From positions 1-7,335 of the forward strand of contig JACMRO010000319.1 in assembly GCA_014376425.1 (NCBI GenBank): 7,335 nt of DNA, read 5' to 3'. Origin of the DNA: Rubritepida sp. GTDB lineage: Bacteria > Pseudomonadota > Alphaproteobacteria > Acetobacterales > Acetobacteraceae. Below, in pieces: positions 1-5,651 of the stretch. The position numbers were made by a program, and so were the translations under genes. Position 1 is the stretch's first letter. Every line of letters begins with the position of its first letter. The notes beneath the pieces were generated by a model, which searched no databases, was not told where the DNA came from, and was given only the letters and a program-made list of their open reading frames with translations.

Positions 1-455
1 ATCTTGAAGGCGGCGTTCTGGCCACAGGGAACAAAGACCGGGGTGCCCTCGGCCAACGTCACGATGTCGGGGTAGCTGACCCAGCAGGGGGTGGGGATGA
101 TCGCTTCGTCGCCCGGGTTGATGGTGGCCATCAGGGCGTTGAAAATTACCTGCTTGCCGCCGGTGGCGACCAGGATTACCTCGGGCCGGTAGTCGATGCC
201 TGGGTCCCGCTTGAACTTGGCGGCGACGGCCTGGCGCAGGGCGGGGGTGCCGGCGACGTCGGTATATTTGGTCTCGCCACGCTGGATGGCGGCGATGGCG
301 GCGTCCTTGATGTTCTGCGGCGTGTCGAAATCCGGCTCGCCGCTCGACAGGCCGACCACGTCGTGGCCGGCGGCCTTGAGCGCGCGCGCCTTGGCGGTCA
401 CGGTGATGGTCTGGCTGGGCGCGATGCGGTCCAGCCGGTCAGCGACGAGGTTCAT
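1..455 (-). CDS. aatA: Aspartate/prephenate-type aminotransferase, N-terminal part (cut by window edge)
   Basis: This is a class I/II PLP-dependent aminotransferase, most like the aspartate aminotransferases of subgroup Ib/gamma, which move an amino group between aspartate and 2-oxoglutarate in the cytoplasm. Only the first 151 codons are present. Visible family features are the N-terminal MNLVADRLDRIAPSQT segment, SSGEPDFDTP near residues 37-46 (substrate-binding loop), KYTDVAGTPALR near 63-74, and VATGGKQVIFNAL near 96-108 followed by NPGDEAIIPTPCWVSYPD. The PLP-binding lysine lies beyond the window. The ATG at 455 is chosen because the family N-terminus begins there; a modest GAAGG lies about 8 bases upstream. 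It follows the cyclo-ligase gene after 36 bases on the same strand, so the two may be co-transcribed. The exact substrate (aspartate, prephenate or another) cannot be settled from this part. Confidence 0.9.
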   Translation of the reverse strand, partial: MNLVADRLDRIAPSQTITVTAKARALKAAGHDVVGLSSGEPDFDTPQNIKDAAIAAIQRGETKYTDVAGTPALRQAVAAKFKRDPGIDYRPEVILVATGGKQVIFNALMATINPGDEAIIPTPCWVSYPDIVTLAEGTPVFVPCGQNAAFK

Positions 456-491
456 GATGGGCCTTCACAGGGTCAAAACAGCACTTGAACG

Positions 492-1061
492 CTAATCCTG
501 CCCCGCGCCGGCAACAACCCGCAGCACGCCGCTTTCGGTGGCGATGGCGTGCAGCGTGACGTCATGCGGGCCGGCCGGCACCGCCGGGACCTGCTGGGCG
601 GCGTAGGCCACGCCCAACCGGAAAGCATGCGGCAGCGCCGCCAGGGTGCGGTCGTAATAGCCGCCGCCATAACCCAGCCGGTAGCCATGCGAATCGAAGG
701 CCAGCAGCGGTACCAGTAGCATGTCGGGCGTTGCCGCCTCTGCGGTGGCGGGGTGTTGCGTGCCGAAACGGCCGGGCTCCATCGCAGCGCCTGGCGCCCA
801 GCGGCGGAAAAGCAGCGCCTGGCCCCGGGGCGGTGTCACAGGCAGCAGCAGGGCGTGGCCGAGCGCGTGCAGAGCGTGCAACAGCGGGCAGATGTCGATT
901 TCATCACCCATCGGCCAGAAGCCGGCGATGGTGGTGCCGGGCGGCGGCCGGCACCGGGTCAACACCTGGTCGGCGAGTGCCGCCGCCGCGCCAGCACGCG
1001 CAAAACCCCCGCGGCGACGCAACATTTCCGCACGCATCACCATCTTGGCGTCCGCGATCAC
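492..1061 (-). CDS. fau: 5-formyltetrahydrofolate cyclo-ligase (5,10-methenyl-THF synthetase)
   Basis: This cytoplasmic enzyme uses ATP to convert 5-formyltetrahydrofolate to 5,10-methenyltetrahydrofolate, returning a storage folate to one-carbon metabolism. The family hallmark near the C-terminus is clear: LGYGGGYYDRTLA, the glycine-rich nucleotide-binding loop. Upstream are GDEIDICPLLHAL, PVTPPRGQALLFRRW and the acidic-turn region MLLVPLLAFDSHGYR. The open frame runs upstream to 1181, but that extension lies over a structured region that looks like 6S RNA. I prefer the GTG at 1061, which has GAAGG eight bases upstream and gives about 189 residues, the usual family size; the ATG at 1043 is the alternative. 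The position directly after zapA and a 6S RNA interval matches the classical zapA-ssrS-ygfA arrangement. No truncation or missing motif is seen. Confidence 0.92.
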   Translation of the reverse strand: MIADAKMVMRAEMLRRRGGFARAGAAAALADQVLTRCRPPPGTTIAGFWPMGDEIDICPLLHALHALGHALLLPVTPPRGQALLFRRWAPGAAMEPGRFGTQHPATAEAATPDMLLVPLLAFDSHGYRLGYGGGYYDRTLAALPHAFRLGVAYAAQQVPAVPAGPHDVTLHAIATESGVLRVVAGAGQD

Positions 1062-1092
1062 GCGGCGCGCCTTCGCAAAGTCCGGCCGGAAG

Positions 1093-1131
1093 GGCGCCTG
1101 GGTGCTGCACGAATTGTAACCCCCAGGCGCC
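1093..1131 (-). repeat. Perfect 10-bp inverted repeat across the 3' arm of the putative 6S RNA
   Basis: GGCGCCTGGG (1093-1102) and CCCAGGCGCC (1122-1131) are perfectly complementary around a 19-base loop, giving a very stable hairpin on either strand. On the minus strand the 1122-1131 arm overlaps the bases that pair with the 5' leg in the predicted 6S closing stem (1116-1126), so the two structures exclude each other. No run of T follows on the minus strand, so it is not a standard intrinsic terminator. It could be an RNA 3'-end or processing structure, or part of the leader of the cyclo-ligase mRNA. Confidence 0.6.
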
Positions 1132-1262
1132 GCGGCGCGTGGGGGAAAAGTGCGAAGCCGGCACAGCCGCTGGCATTGCATGCTCCCAAGGCCTGCCGAA
1201 ACAGGTGGGCACCAGATAACAGGACCACGATCCTGCCAGAGCCAGTTCCCGGGAGTTGCTTA
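1110..1262 (-). ncRNA. ssrS: Probable 6S RNA
   Basis: 6S RNA mimics an open promoter and sequesters the housekeeping RNA polymerase holoenzyme, mainly in stationary phase. Support here is synteny and structure. The interval between zapA and the 5-formyl-THF cyclo-ligase gene is the classical location. On the minus strand GCAACUCCCGG (1259-1249) can pair with CUGGGGGUUAC (1126-1116) with one mismatch and two G-U wobbles, closing a rod of about 145 bases. The apical part folds as CUGG/CCAG, CCCA/UGGG and CCUG/CAGG around a UUUCGG loop (about 1218-1171). A small GUGC/GCAC hairpin (about 1165-1151) sits where many 6S RNAs have a 3' central-bubble hairpin. The GGGGGUUACA segment resembles the GGGUUACAG near the 3' end of E. 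coli 6S. The ends are estimates. No clear promoter was recognised, so it may be processed from the zapA transcript. Confidence 0.68.
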
Positions 1263-1314
1263 TTGGCCCTGGGCATGGCTTGCCTGGCGGGAAGGCCAGC
1301 CTCGCCCATTCAAG

Positions 1315-1650
1315 TTAGGGACGGTCGAGGTTGGACGCAATGCCCTCGATGCGTTCGGCGATACGGGCAAGCCGTTCGGCCAGCCGCGGGTCGGTGGTCG
1401 GCGGCGGGATGGAGAGCGGTTCGCCATTCTGGCTGCGCACCACCTCGATCTTAAGGTCGCCCAGCTCATCGGCCAGCAGCAGCGCCACGTGCAGCAGCAT
1501 GCGGCTCTCCGAGAACTGGCCGCCCATCTGCTGGATCAGCTTCACCTTGCCTTCGATGACCGCCATCAGGTCGCGAACATGGCTTTCCTCGCCATCCTTG
1601 CAGCCGATGGTGTGGCTGTAGCCGTTCACGCGCACCGTGACCTGGCCCAT
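1315..1650 (-). CDS. zapA: Cell division protein ZapA
   Basis: ZapA is a small cytoplasmic protein that binds FtsZ, cross-links its filaments and stabilises the Z ring. The 111-residue length fits the family. The N-terminal globular part has the usual start MGQVTVRVNGYSHTIGC followed by DGEESHVRDLMAVIEGKV, where the HVRDLM segment is typical. The central LLHVALLLADEL is the start of the dimerising coiled-coil helix, and the C-terminal tail (PRLAERLARIAERIEGIA) is a further amphipathic helix. The start is well supported: GAGGAG (1664-1659) lies eight bases before the ATG. The ATG overlaps the TGA of the upstream DUF4164 gene by one base (TGATG), indicating translational coupling. Downstream is the probable 6S RNA. 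Confidence 0.95.
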   Translation of the reverse strand: MGQVTVRVNGYSHTIGCKDGEESHVRDLMAVIEGKVKLIQQMGGQFSESRMLLHVALLLADELGDLKIEVVRSQNGEPLSIPPPTTDPRLAERLARIAERIEGIASNLDRP

Positions 1651-1919
1651 CAGCTATGCTCCTCATCATCCAGCATGGCGCCCCGCAGCTGGTTCATGGC
1701 CTGGTCAAGACGGGCAGAGAGCGCCAGCACCTCGACCCGGGGCACGCTGTCAGCGGCGGCGGCGATTGCTGCGGCCTGGATCTGGCCAATGCGCTTCTCG
1801 ATCGCCAGGGCAAGCTTTTCCACCGCCAGTTCAAGCCGCTGGGCAGCTTGCAGGGCGGGGTCGGTGGTCAGTTCCACAACCGGGACTCGTGACGAAAACA
1901 CATGGCCAAGCGTTGCCAT
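1650..1919 (-). CDS. DUF4164-family small coiled-coil protein
   Basis: This is a short, helical, cytoplasmic protein of unknown biochemical role, of the type usually encoded just before zapA in alphaproteobacteria and annotated DUF4164. From about residue 18 the sequence (TTDPALQAAQRLELAVEKLA and onward) is almost entirely predicted helix with heptad-like spacing of Leu, Ala and Val. It ends in the acidic tail DDEEHS. There is no signal peptide or membrane segment. The start is uncertain: ATG at 1919 gives 89 residues, while a GTG at 1877 begins exactly where family-like sequence begins and would give 75; neither has a clear ribosome-binding site. The stop overlaps the zapA start (TGATG), and the gene starts 22 bases after the upstream Bug gene. 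A role in division or in binding ZapA is inference from this linkage only. Confidence 0.8.
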   Translation of the reverse strand: MATLGHVFSSRVPVVELTTDPALQAAQRLELAVEKLALAIEKRIGQIQAAAIAAAADSVPRVEVLALSARLDQAMNQLRGAMLDDEEHS

Positions 1920-1941
1920 GCGGGGCCAGGGGTTGCAAGCC

Positions 1942-2949
1942 TCAGGCGTCCAGCTGCAACCCTTCACGCCGGATCACCGCACCCCAGCGCTCGGCTTCGG
2001 CGCGCACGAAGGTGCCGAACTCCTCTGGTGTGTTGGGGAAGGCCATGCCGCCCAACTCGGCGAAGCGTGCCTGCGTGGCGGCCGTCTCCAGCAGCGCGCG
2101 AATCTCGGCGTTCACACTGCGGACCACAGGCTCGGGCAGCCCCGGCGGCCCGAAGATGCCGAACCAGGTGTTGACGTCGAAGCCGGCCAGCTCGCCACCC
2201 GCCTCGCGCAGCGCCGGGATGTCGGGCAATTGCGGGCTGCGCGTGGCACTGGTCACCGCCAGCCCGCGCACCCGGCCGGCGCGGATCAGTTCGATCACGC
2301 CCGTCAGGTTGTCGATGGCGAATTGCACATTGCCGGCCAGCAGGTCGGTCTGCATCGGCGCGCTGCCGCGGAAGGGGACATGCGTCGCCTCCACCCCCAG
2401 CAGCTGCAGCATCCAGACCGGGGTAAGGTGCGTGCTCTGCCCCACGCCGGTGCTGCCGAAGCTGGCGCGGCCGCGCTGGCCACGGACCCAGGCGATGAAT
2501 TCGGGCAGGGTGCGCGCCGGCACGTCGTTGTTGCAGACCAGCACGTTTGGGCCGCGGATGGTGCCGATGACCGGGGTCTGCTGCGCGATGGTGTAGGGCA
2601 GGTTGCGGAACAGCGAATAGGCGATGGCCTGGCTGCCGATGTTGCCCGACAGCCAGGTCAGCCCGTCGGGCCGGGTACGCGCCATTTCGGCCGAGCCGAT
2701 GGTGCCACCGGCGCCGGGCCGGTTTTCCACCACCACTGGCGTGCCCCACAGCCCTTGCAGGTGCTGCGCCACGATGCGGCCGATGATATCGGTGGTGCCA
2801 CCGGCGGCGACGGGCACAATAATCCGGGCGCTGCCGGCAGGCCGCCATGGCGCCTGGGCGAATGCCGGGGCGGCCAACCCCGCCGCGAGAAGGCTTCGGC
2901 GTTGCAGCGCACTTCCCCCCGCGCGGCCCATCCTGTCCCGGGCGGCCAT
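1942..2949 (-). CDS. Tripartite tricarboxylate transporter substrate-binding protein (Bug/TctC family), copy A
   Basis: Bug/TctC proteins are periplasmic receptors that capture small organic acids or related solutes. The N-terminus carries an export signal with an Arg-Arg pair (ALQRRSLLAAGLAAPAFAQ), which may be of Tat type; cleavage after AFA near residue 31 is likely. The mature part shows the family landmarks in order: RIIVPVAAGGTTDIIGR, VVVENRPGAGGTIG, the PDGLTWLSGN strand, FGSTGVGQSTHL, THVPFRGSAPMQTDLLAGNV (the ligand-loop region), RGLAVTSATRSPQLPDIPAL, and a C-terminal GFDVNTWFGIFGPPG. About 335 residues from ATG 2949 is normal. That start shares one base with the stop of copy B (TGATG), so translation is probably coupled; the ATG at 2931 is an alternative. 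No TctA or TctB membrane subunits are nearby. The ligand cannot be read from sequence. Confidence 0.93.
   Translation of the reverse strand: MAARDRMGRAGGSALQRRSLLAAGLAAPAFAQAPWRPAGSARIIVPVAAGGTTDIIGRIVAQHLQGLWGTPVVVENRPGAGGTIGSAEMARTRPDGLTWLSGNIGSQAIAYSLFRNLPYTIAQQTPVIGTIRGPNVLVCNNDVPARTLPEFIAWVRGQRGRASFGSTGVGQSTHLTPVWMLQLLGVEATHVPFRGSAPMQTDLLAGNVQFAIDNLTGVIELIRAGRVRGLAVTSATRSPQLPDIPALREAGGELAGFDVNTWFGIFGPPGLPEPVVRSVNAEIRALLETAATQARFAELGGMAFPNTPEEFGTFVRAEAERWGAVIRREGLQLDA
2599..2631. repeat. 33-bp direct repeat, copy 1 (within Bug copy A)
   Basis: This 33-base segment is identical to 3609-3641 in the neighbouring Bug gene. It encodes QAIAYSLFRNL in both, and third codon positions are also identical. 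It marks the best-conserved part of a tandem gene duplication with a period of about 1.01 kb and could support recombination or gene conversion between the copies. Confidence 0.9.
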
Positions 2950-3926
2950 CACGACACGTCCATTTGCAGGCCCTCGCGCCGGATCACGCCGCGCCACTTC
3001 TCGGTCTCCGCCGCCACGAAGCGGGCGAAGTCGTCCGGGCTGCCTGGCATCGGCACGCCGCCCATCTGGGCGAAGCGCGCCTGGGTCTCGGCGGTGCTCA
3101 ACAACGCGTTGATCTCGCGGTTCAGCGCCGCCAGCGCCGGCGCCGGGGTCTGGCCATGCGCGAACATGCCGAACCAGGTGTTCACCTCATAGGCCGCCAG
3201 CTCGGGCATCGTTTCGCGCAGCGGCGGCAGGTGGGGCAGGGACGCGTTGCGATCCGCGCTGGTCACCGCGAGTGCCCGCACCTGTCCGCCGCGGATCTGC
3301 TGCACGCTGGTCGTCAGGTTATCAAAGCTGAACTGGATGTTGCCGGCGACCAGGTCCATCATCAGTGGCCCCGCACCGCGGAACGGCACATGCGTGGCCT
3401 CCGTCCCCGTCAGCTGGCAGAACCACACGCCCCAGAGGTGCGGCGACTGGCCGACGCCCGAGCTGCCATAGGCCAGCCGGCCGGGATTGGCCTTCAGATG
3501 AGCCACGAATTCCGGCACCGTGGTCGCCGGCACCGAGGGGTGCAGCAGCAGCGCATTCGGCCCGCGGATCATATTGCCGACCGGTGCCAGGCTATCGGGC
3601 CGGTAGCCCAGGTTGCGGAACAGCGAATAGGCGATGGCCTGCGGCCCGATATTGCCCGACAGCAGCGTCAGCCCGTCCGGCGGCGCCCGCAACACGTCCA
3701 TGGTGCCGATGGTGCCGCCGCCGCCCGAGCGATTGTCGACCACCACATTCACCCCGAATCGCACTTGCAGGTGCTGCGCCAGCAGCCGTGCCATCATGTC
3801 GGTGGTGCCGCCGGGAGCGGCCGGCGCCACGATTCGCATGGCCTGGGCCGGCCGCCAGTCCCCCTGGGCGCGGGCCAAAGCAGGCAGCAGTATGGGCAGT
3901 GCCAGTATTGAACGGCGAGCGGTCAT
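2949..3926 (-). CDS. Tripartite tricarboxylate transporter substrate-binding protein (Bug/TctC family), copy B
   Basis: This is the first gene of the tandem Bug pair and a clear paralogue of copy A; by eye more than half of the residues are identical along the whole length. A 20-residue signal peptide is visible (MTARRSILALPILLPALARA, then QGDW). The mature protein has RIVAPAAPGGTTDMMARL, VVVDNRSGGGGTIG, PDGLTLLSGNIGPQAIAYSL, YGSSGVGQSPHL, THVPFRGAGPLMMDLVAGNI, RALAVTSADR and EVNTWFGMF, all typical of the two-lobed Bug fold. The 325-residue length is standard. ATG 3926 is the only start that keeps the whole signal peptide; a GGGGA lies about nine bases upstream. Upstream is a roughly 200-base divergent interval that should hold the promoter; downstream it overlaps copy A by one base. 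Substrate unknown. It would need a TctAB-type transporter, or a sensing role, encoded elsewhere. Confidence 0.94.
   Translation of the reverse strand: MTARRSILALPILLPALARAQGDWRPAQAMRIVAPAAPGGTTDMMARLLAQHLQVRFGVNVVVDNRSGGGGTIGTMDVLRAPPDGLTLLSGNIGPQAIAYSLFRNLGYRPDSLAPVGNMIRGPNALLLHPSVPATTVPEFVAHLKANPGRLAYGSSGVGQSPHLWGVWFCQLTGTEATHVPFRGAGPLMMDLVAGNIQFSFDNLTTSVQQIRGGQVRALAVTSADRNASLPHLPPLRETMPELAAYEVNTWFGMFAHGQTPAPALAALNREINALLSTAETQARFAQMGGVPMPGSPDDFARFVAAETEKWRGVIRREGLQMDVS
3609..3641. repeat. 33-bp direct repeat, copy 2 (within Bug copy B)
   Basis: Identical partner of 2599-2631, encoding the same eleven residues. The flanking bases differ immediately on both sides. Confidence 0.9.
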
Positions 3927-4112
3927 GGACGGGTTCCCCAGGCTTTTGCCGACCGTTGTGCCGCAACCCCGGGGTGCGGAAAAGCCGTGTCCCCCGCTTT
4001 TCGCTGGGCTGCTGTTGCAATTTGGGGTTTGATCCCCGGTGAAGAGGAGCGTAGAGGACCGTTTCTGTCATCATTTTGCCACGCGCCACCGCGCGCCGGC
4101 CATTTTTTAGTT
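3927..4112. promoter_or_regulatory. Divergent intergenic region between Bug pair and DUF3052-like gene
   Basis: Together with 4113-4128 this interval of about 200 bases separates divergent genes and must contain whatever promoters serve them; I could not place a confident -35/-10 pair. It holds an imperfect palindrome at 3961-3979 (CCGCAACCCCGGGGTGCGG, one extra A in the left arm) located 35-53 bases before the Bug copy B start, where an operator could lie. A weak GGGG-TTTGAT-CCCC hairpin is at 4024-4037, and an A/T-rich patch at 4102-4113 could be a -10 region for either direction. No gene is evident in it. An in-frame upstream extension of the plus-strand gene back to 3987 lacks any family-like sequence. 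Confidence 0.4.
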
Positions 4113-4137
4113 AGGGAGGCTGGGGCTAATGCCCCGG
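4113..4137 (+). promoter_or_regulatory. Strong ribosome-binding site with start-codon hairpin, out of frame with the downstream gene
   Basis: AGGGAGG (4113-4119) is an excellent Shine-Dalgarno sequence nine bases before ATG 4129. The ATG lies in a hairpin: GGGGC (4122-4126) pairs with GCCCC (4131-4135) around the loop TAAT, extended by a G-U and a C-G pair. Translation from this ATG ends after six codons (MPRIHH) at TGA 4147-4149. Inserting one C into the CCCC run would join this ATG to the downstream frame. Either a base is missing, or the six-codon leader and hairpin regulate the gene. Confidence 0.6.
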
Positions 4138-4544
4138 ATTCACCACTGAGCGACACTCTCACACCCGTCTCCATCCCCGGCAAACTCGGCTTCAAGCCAG
4201 GCATGGTCTGCGCCGTCATCGATCCGCCGGCCGGCTTCAAGCACGGTCTGCAGGCGTCGACAGCGTCCGAGCCCGAGCTCATCCTTGCCTTCGCGTCGGA
4301 TCGTGCCAGCCTGGGGCGCGTCGCGGCCCGCGCACTCGATCTGTATGGTGTGGGCGGCCGGCTGTGGTTCGCCTACCCCAAGAAGACCGGCCCGGTGCGG
4401 TCCGACCTGGATCGCGACCATGGCTGGGAGCCGCTGACCCAGGCTGGCCTGCTGCCGGTGACGCAGGTGGCGCTTGACAACACCTGGTCGGCGCTGCGTT
4501 TCCGCCTGCGGGAAGAGGTTCCGACGCTGACCCGCAAGGTCTGA
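4129..4544 (+). CDS. DUF3052-like protein; start apparently frame-disrupted
   Basis: This is a small cytoplasmic protein without signal or membrane segment and with no established function. The recognisable body runs from SIPGKLGFKPGM through a Leu/Ala-rich middle (LILAFASDRASLGRVAARAL), then GGRLWFAYPKKTGPVRSDLD, GWEPLTQAGLLPVTQVALD and NTWSALRFRLREE. The layout 'PGKLGFKPG ... lWfaYPKktG ... dl.r..gw..l...GL.pv..va.d..WsalRfr' resembles the DUF3052 family known from actinobacteria; the assignment is from memory of the family pattern. The frame is open from 3987 but has no suitable start near 4129-4146. The best site (AGGGAGG then ATG 4129) is one base out of frame; with one added C the N-terminus would be MPPDSPLSDTLTPV and the protein 138 residues. 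Without a frame change, only CTG 4146 or remote starts (3987, 4029) remain, and ATG 4203 would cut into the conserved region. It is the only plus-strand gene here and converges with Bug copy C. Confidence 0.75.
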
Positions 4545-4559
4545 GCAGGGCTTGCCAGG

Positions 4560-4585
4560 GCGCGTCGCGGCATCGGCCGTCGCGC
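4560..4585. terminator. Possible bidirectional terminator hairpin between convergent genes
   Basis: In the 60 bases between the convergent stops (4544 plus, 4605 minus) the sequence from GCGCGTCG to CGTCGCGC can fold with five outer G-C pairs, a T-T mismatch, and further G-C pairs around a short loop. There is no T-run on either side, so if it terminates transcription it would be a weak or Rho-assisted site. Confidence 0.3.
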
Positions 4586-4604
4586 TGTGCCCGGCCGGCT
4601 TCGA

Positions 4605-5585
4605 TCAGCTTTCGGGCATAATCCCAAGCCGCCGTACCAGCCCGCCCCAGCGCACTGCTTCCTCGGCGATGAAGCTGCGGAATTCAGCTGGCGTGCTGGC
4701 GGTGACCTGGAAGCCTGCATTCTCCATGCGCCCGCGCGCCTCCGGCGTGCCCAGCGCGTGGCGGGCTTCGGCCGCCAGCCGGGTGACCCGGTCTGCGGGC
4801 GTGCTGGCGGGGCCGATCAGGCCGATCCATGCATAGCTGTCGGCGCCGGCTAGGCCGCTTTCGATCAACGTCGGCACATCGGGCAACTGGGACACGCGGT
4901 CCGCCGCGGTCACCGCAAGTGGGCGGGCCATCCCCTCGCGAAGCTGCGGCAGGATGCCCGAGACTATGATGATGATAGCCTGGATCCGGCCGGCCACCAG
5001 ATCCACCACCGCCTGTGGGAAACCGCGATAGGGCACGTGCACCATGTCGATCCCGGCCCGCGCCATCAGGTCCACCATCGCCAGGTGCCCGCCCGAACCG
5101 GCGCCGACCGAACCAAAGGACAGGCGCCCGGGGTTGGCCCGGGCATGGGCAATGAATTCCGGGAAACTGCGCGCGGGAACGGCCGGGTGGACCGCCAGCA
5201 CCTGGCCCGTCCGCACCAGCAGGGAGATCGGCGCCAGATCGCGCGCCGGGTCGTAGCCCAGGTTGGGGAACAGGGCCGGCGCGGTGGCGAGCGGGCCATT
5301 GATCGAGACGCCGAGCGTGTGATTGTCGGTGGCGCGGGCCCCCGCCTCGGTTCCGATATTGCCGCCGGCCCCGGCGCGGTTCTCGACCACGAAAGGCTGC
5401 CCGAACGCCTCGCTGAAATGCGGCACGAGGACCCGCGCCGCGGTATCGGGCGTCGAGCCGCCGGGGAAGGGGACGATGATGCGCACCGGACGGTCGGGCC
5501 AGGCTGACCCTGGCCCGGGCCCCTGGGCCAGCACCGCGGCCGGAGCGATCGCCGCGAGCAACGCGCCTCGACGGGACATGGACAT
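4605..5585 (-). CDS. Tripartite tricarboxylate transporter substrate-binding protein (Bug/TctC family), copy C
   Basis: This is a third periplasmic Bug-type receptor, clearly more distant from A and B than they are from each other. The N-terminus MSMSRRGALLAAIAPAAVLA has an SRR pair before the hydrophobic stretch (Tat-like) and probable cleavage before QGPG. The mature protein carries RPVRIIVPFPGGSTPDTAAR, FVVENRAGAGGNIGTEAGA, LGYDPARDLAPISLL, FGSVGAGSGGHL, VHVPYRGFPQAVVDLVAGRI, PLAVTAADRVSQLPDVPTL and YAWIGLIGPASTP. The 326-residue length is standard. The first ATG at 5585 is preferred over the second at 5579 because AGGGAG (5597-5592) sits six bases before it. The unusual IIIIV run after GRIQA replaces the FxxDN of copies A and B, suggesting a different ligand pocket. 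It follows the hypothetical gene after 66 bases; no membrane transporter subunits are present. Ligand unknown. Confidence 0.93.
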   Translation of the reverse strand: MSMSRRGALLAAIAPAAVLAQGPGPGSAWPDRPVRIIVPFPGGSTPDTAARVLVPHFSEAFGQPFVVENRAGAGGNIGTEAGARATDNHTLGVSINGPLATAPALFPNLGYDPARDLAPISLLVRTGQVLAVHPAVPARSFPEFIAHARANPGRLSFGSVGAGSGGHLAMVDLMARAGIDMVHVPYRGFPQAVVDLVAGRIQAIIIIVSGILPQLREGMARPLAVTAADRVSQLPDVPTLIESGLAGADSYAWIGLIGPASTPADRVTRLAAEARHALGTPEARGRMENAGFQVTASTPAEFRSFIAEEAVRWGGLVRRLGIMPES

Positions 5586-5651
5586 GGCGCTCTCCCTGGT
5601 GGCCAGAGAGGTTTCACCATGCGTGCCGCCCGCCGTCCAGGGCGGCGCCCA

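Noticed and set aside
1062..1181. N-terminal extension of the cyclo-ligase to 1181
   Set aside because: The extra residues are not family-like, the total would be longer than usual, and the DNA there is better explained by a structured RNA; GTG 1061 has a GAAGG at good spacing.
1281..1302. CTGGC-CTTCCC-GCCAG hairpin just after zapA as a terminator
   Set aside because: The stem is only five base pairs and has no T-run; it may simply be part of the 6S leader.
2950..2997. Upstream start at 2997 for Bug copy A
   Set aside because: It would place a polar, Arg-rich stretch before the export signal and overlap copy B by 49 bases; ATG 2949 gives the common TGATG overlap.
1150..3192. Long plus-strand open frame (680 codons)
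   Set aside because: It lies antisense to zapA, the DUF4164 gene and two Bug genes, all with clear family motifs; its translation is low-complexity (His/Gln/Arg/Ala-rich), as expected of a shadow frame in G/C-rich DNA.
2847..3911. Plus-strand open frame of 354 codons opposite Bug copy B
   Set aside because: Composition is Arg/His/Gln-rich with no motif, and it mirrors the real gene codon for codon.
3987..4128. N-terminal extension of the DUF3052-like protein to ATG 3987
   Set aside because: No ribosome-binding site at that ATG, the residues are unlike the family, and the stretch crosses the divergent promoter region and the strong AGGGAGG site.
4129..4149. Six-codon frame as an amino-acid attenuator peptide
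   Set aside because: MPRIHH has only two His codons and there is no following terminator/antiterminator pair, so classical attenuation is not supported; kept only as one possibility for the start anomaly.
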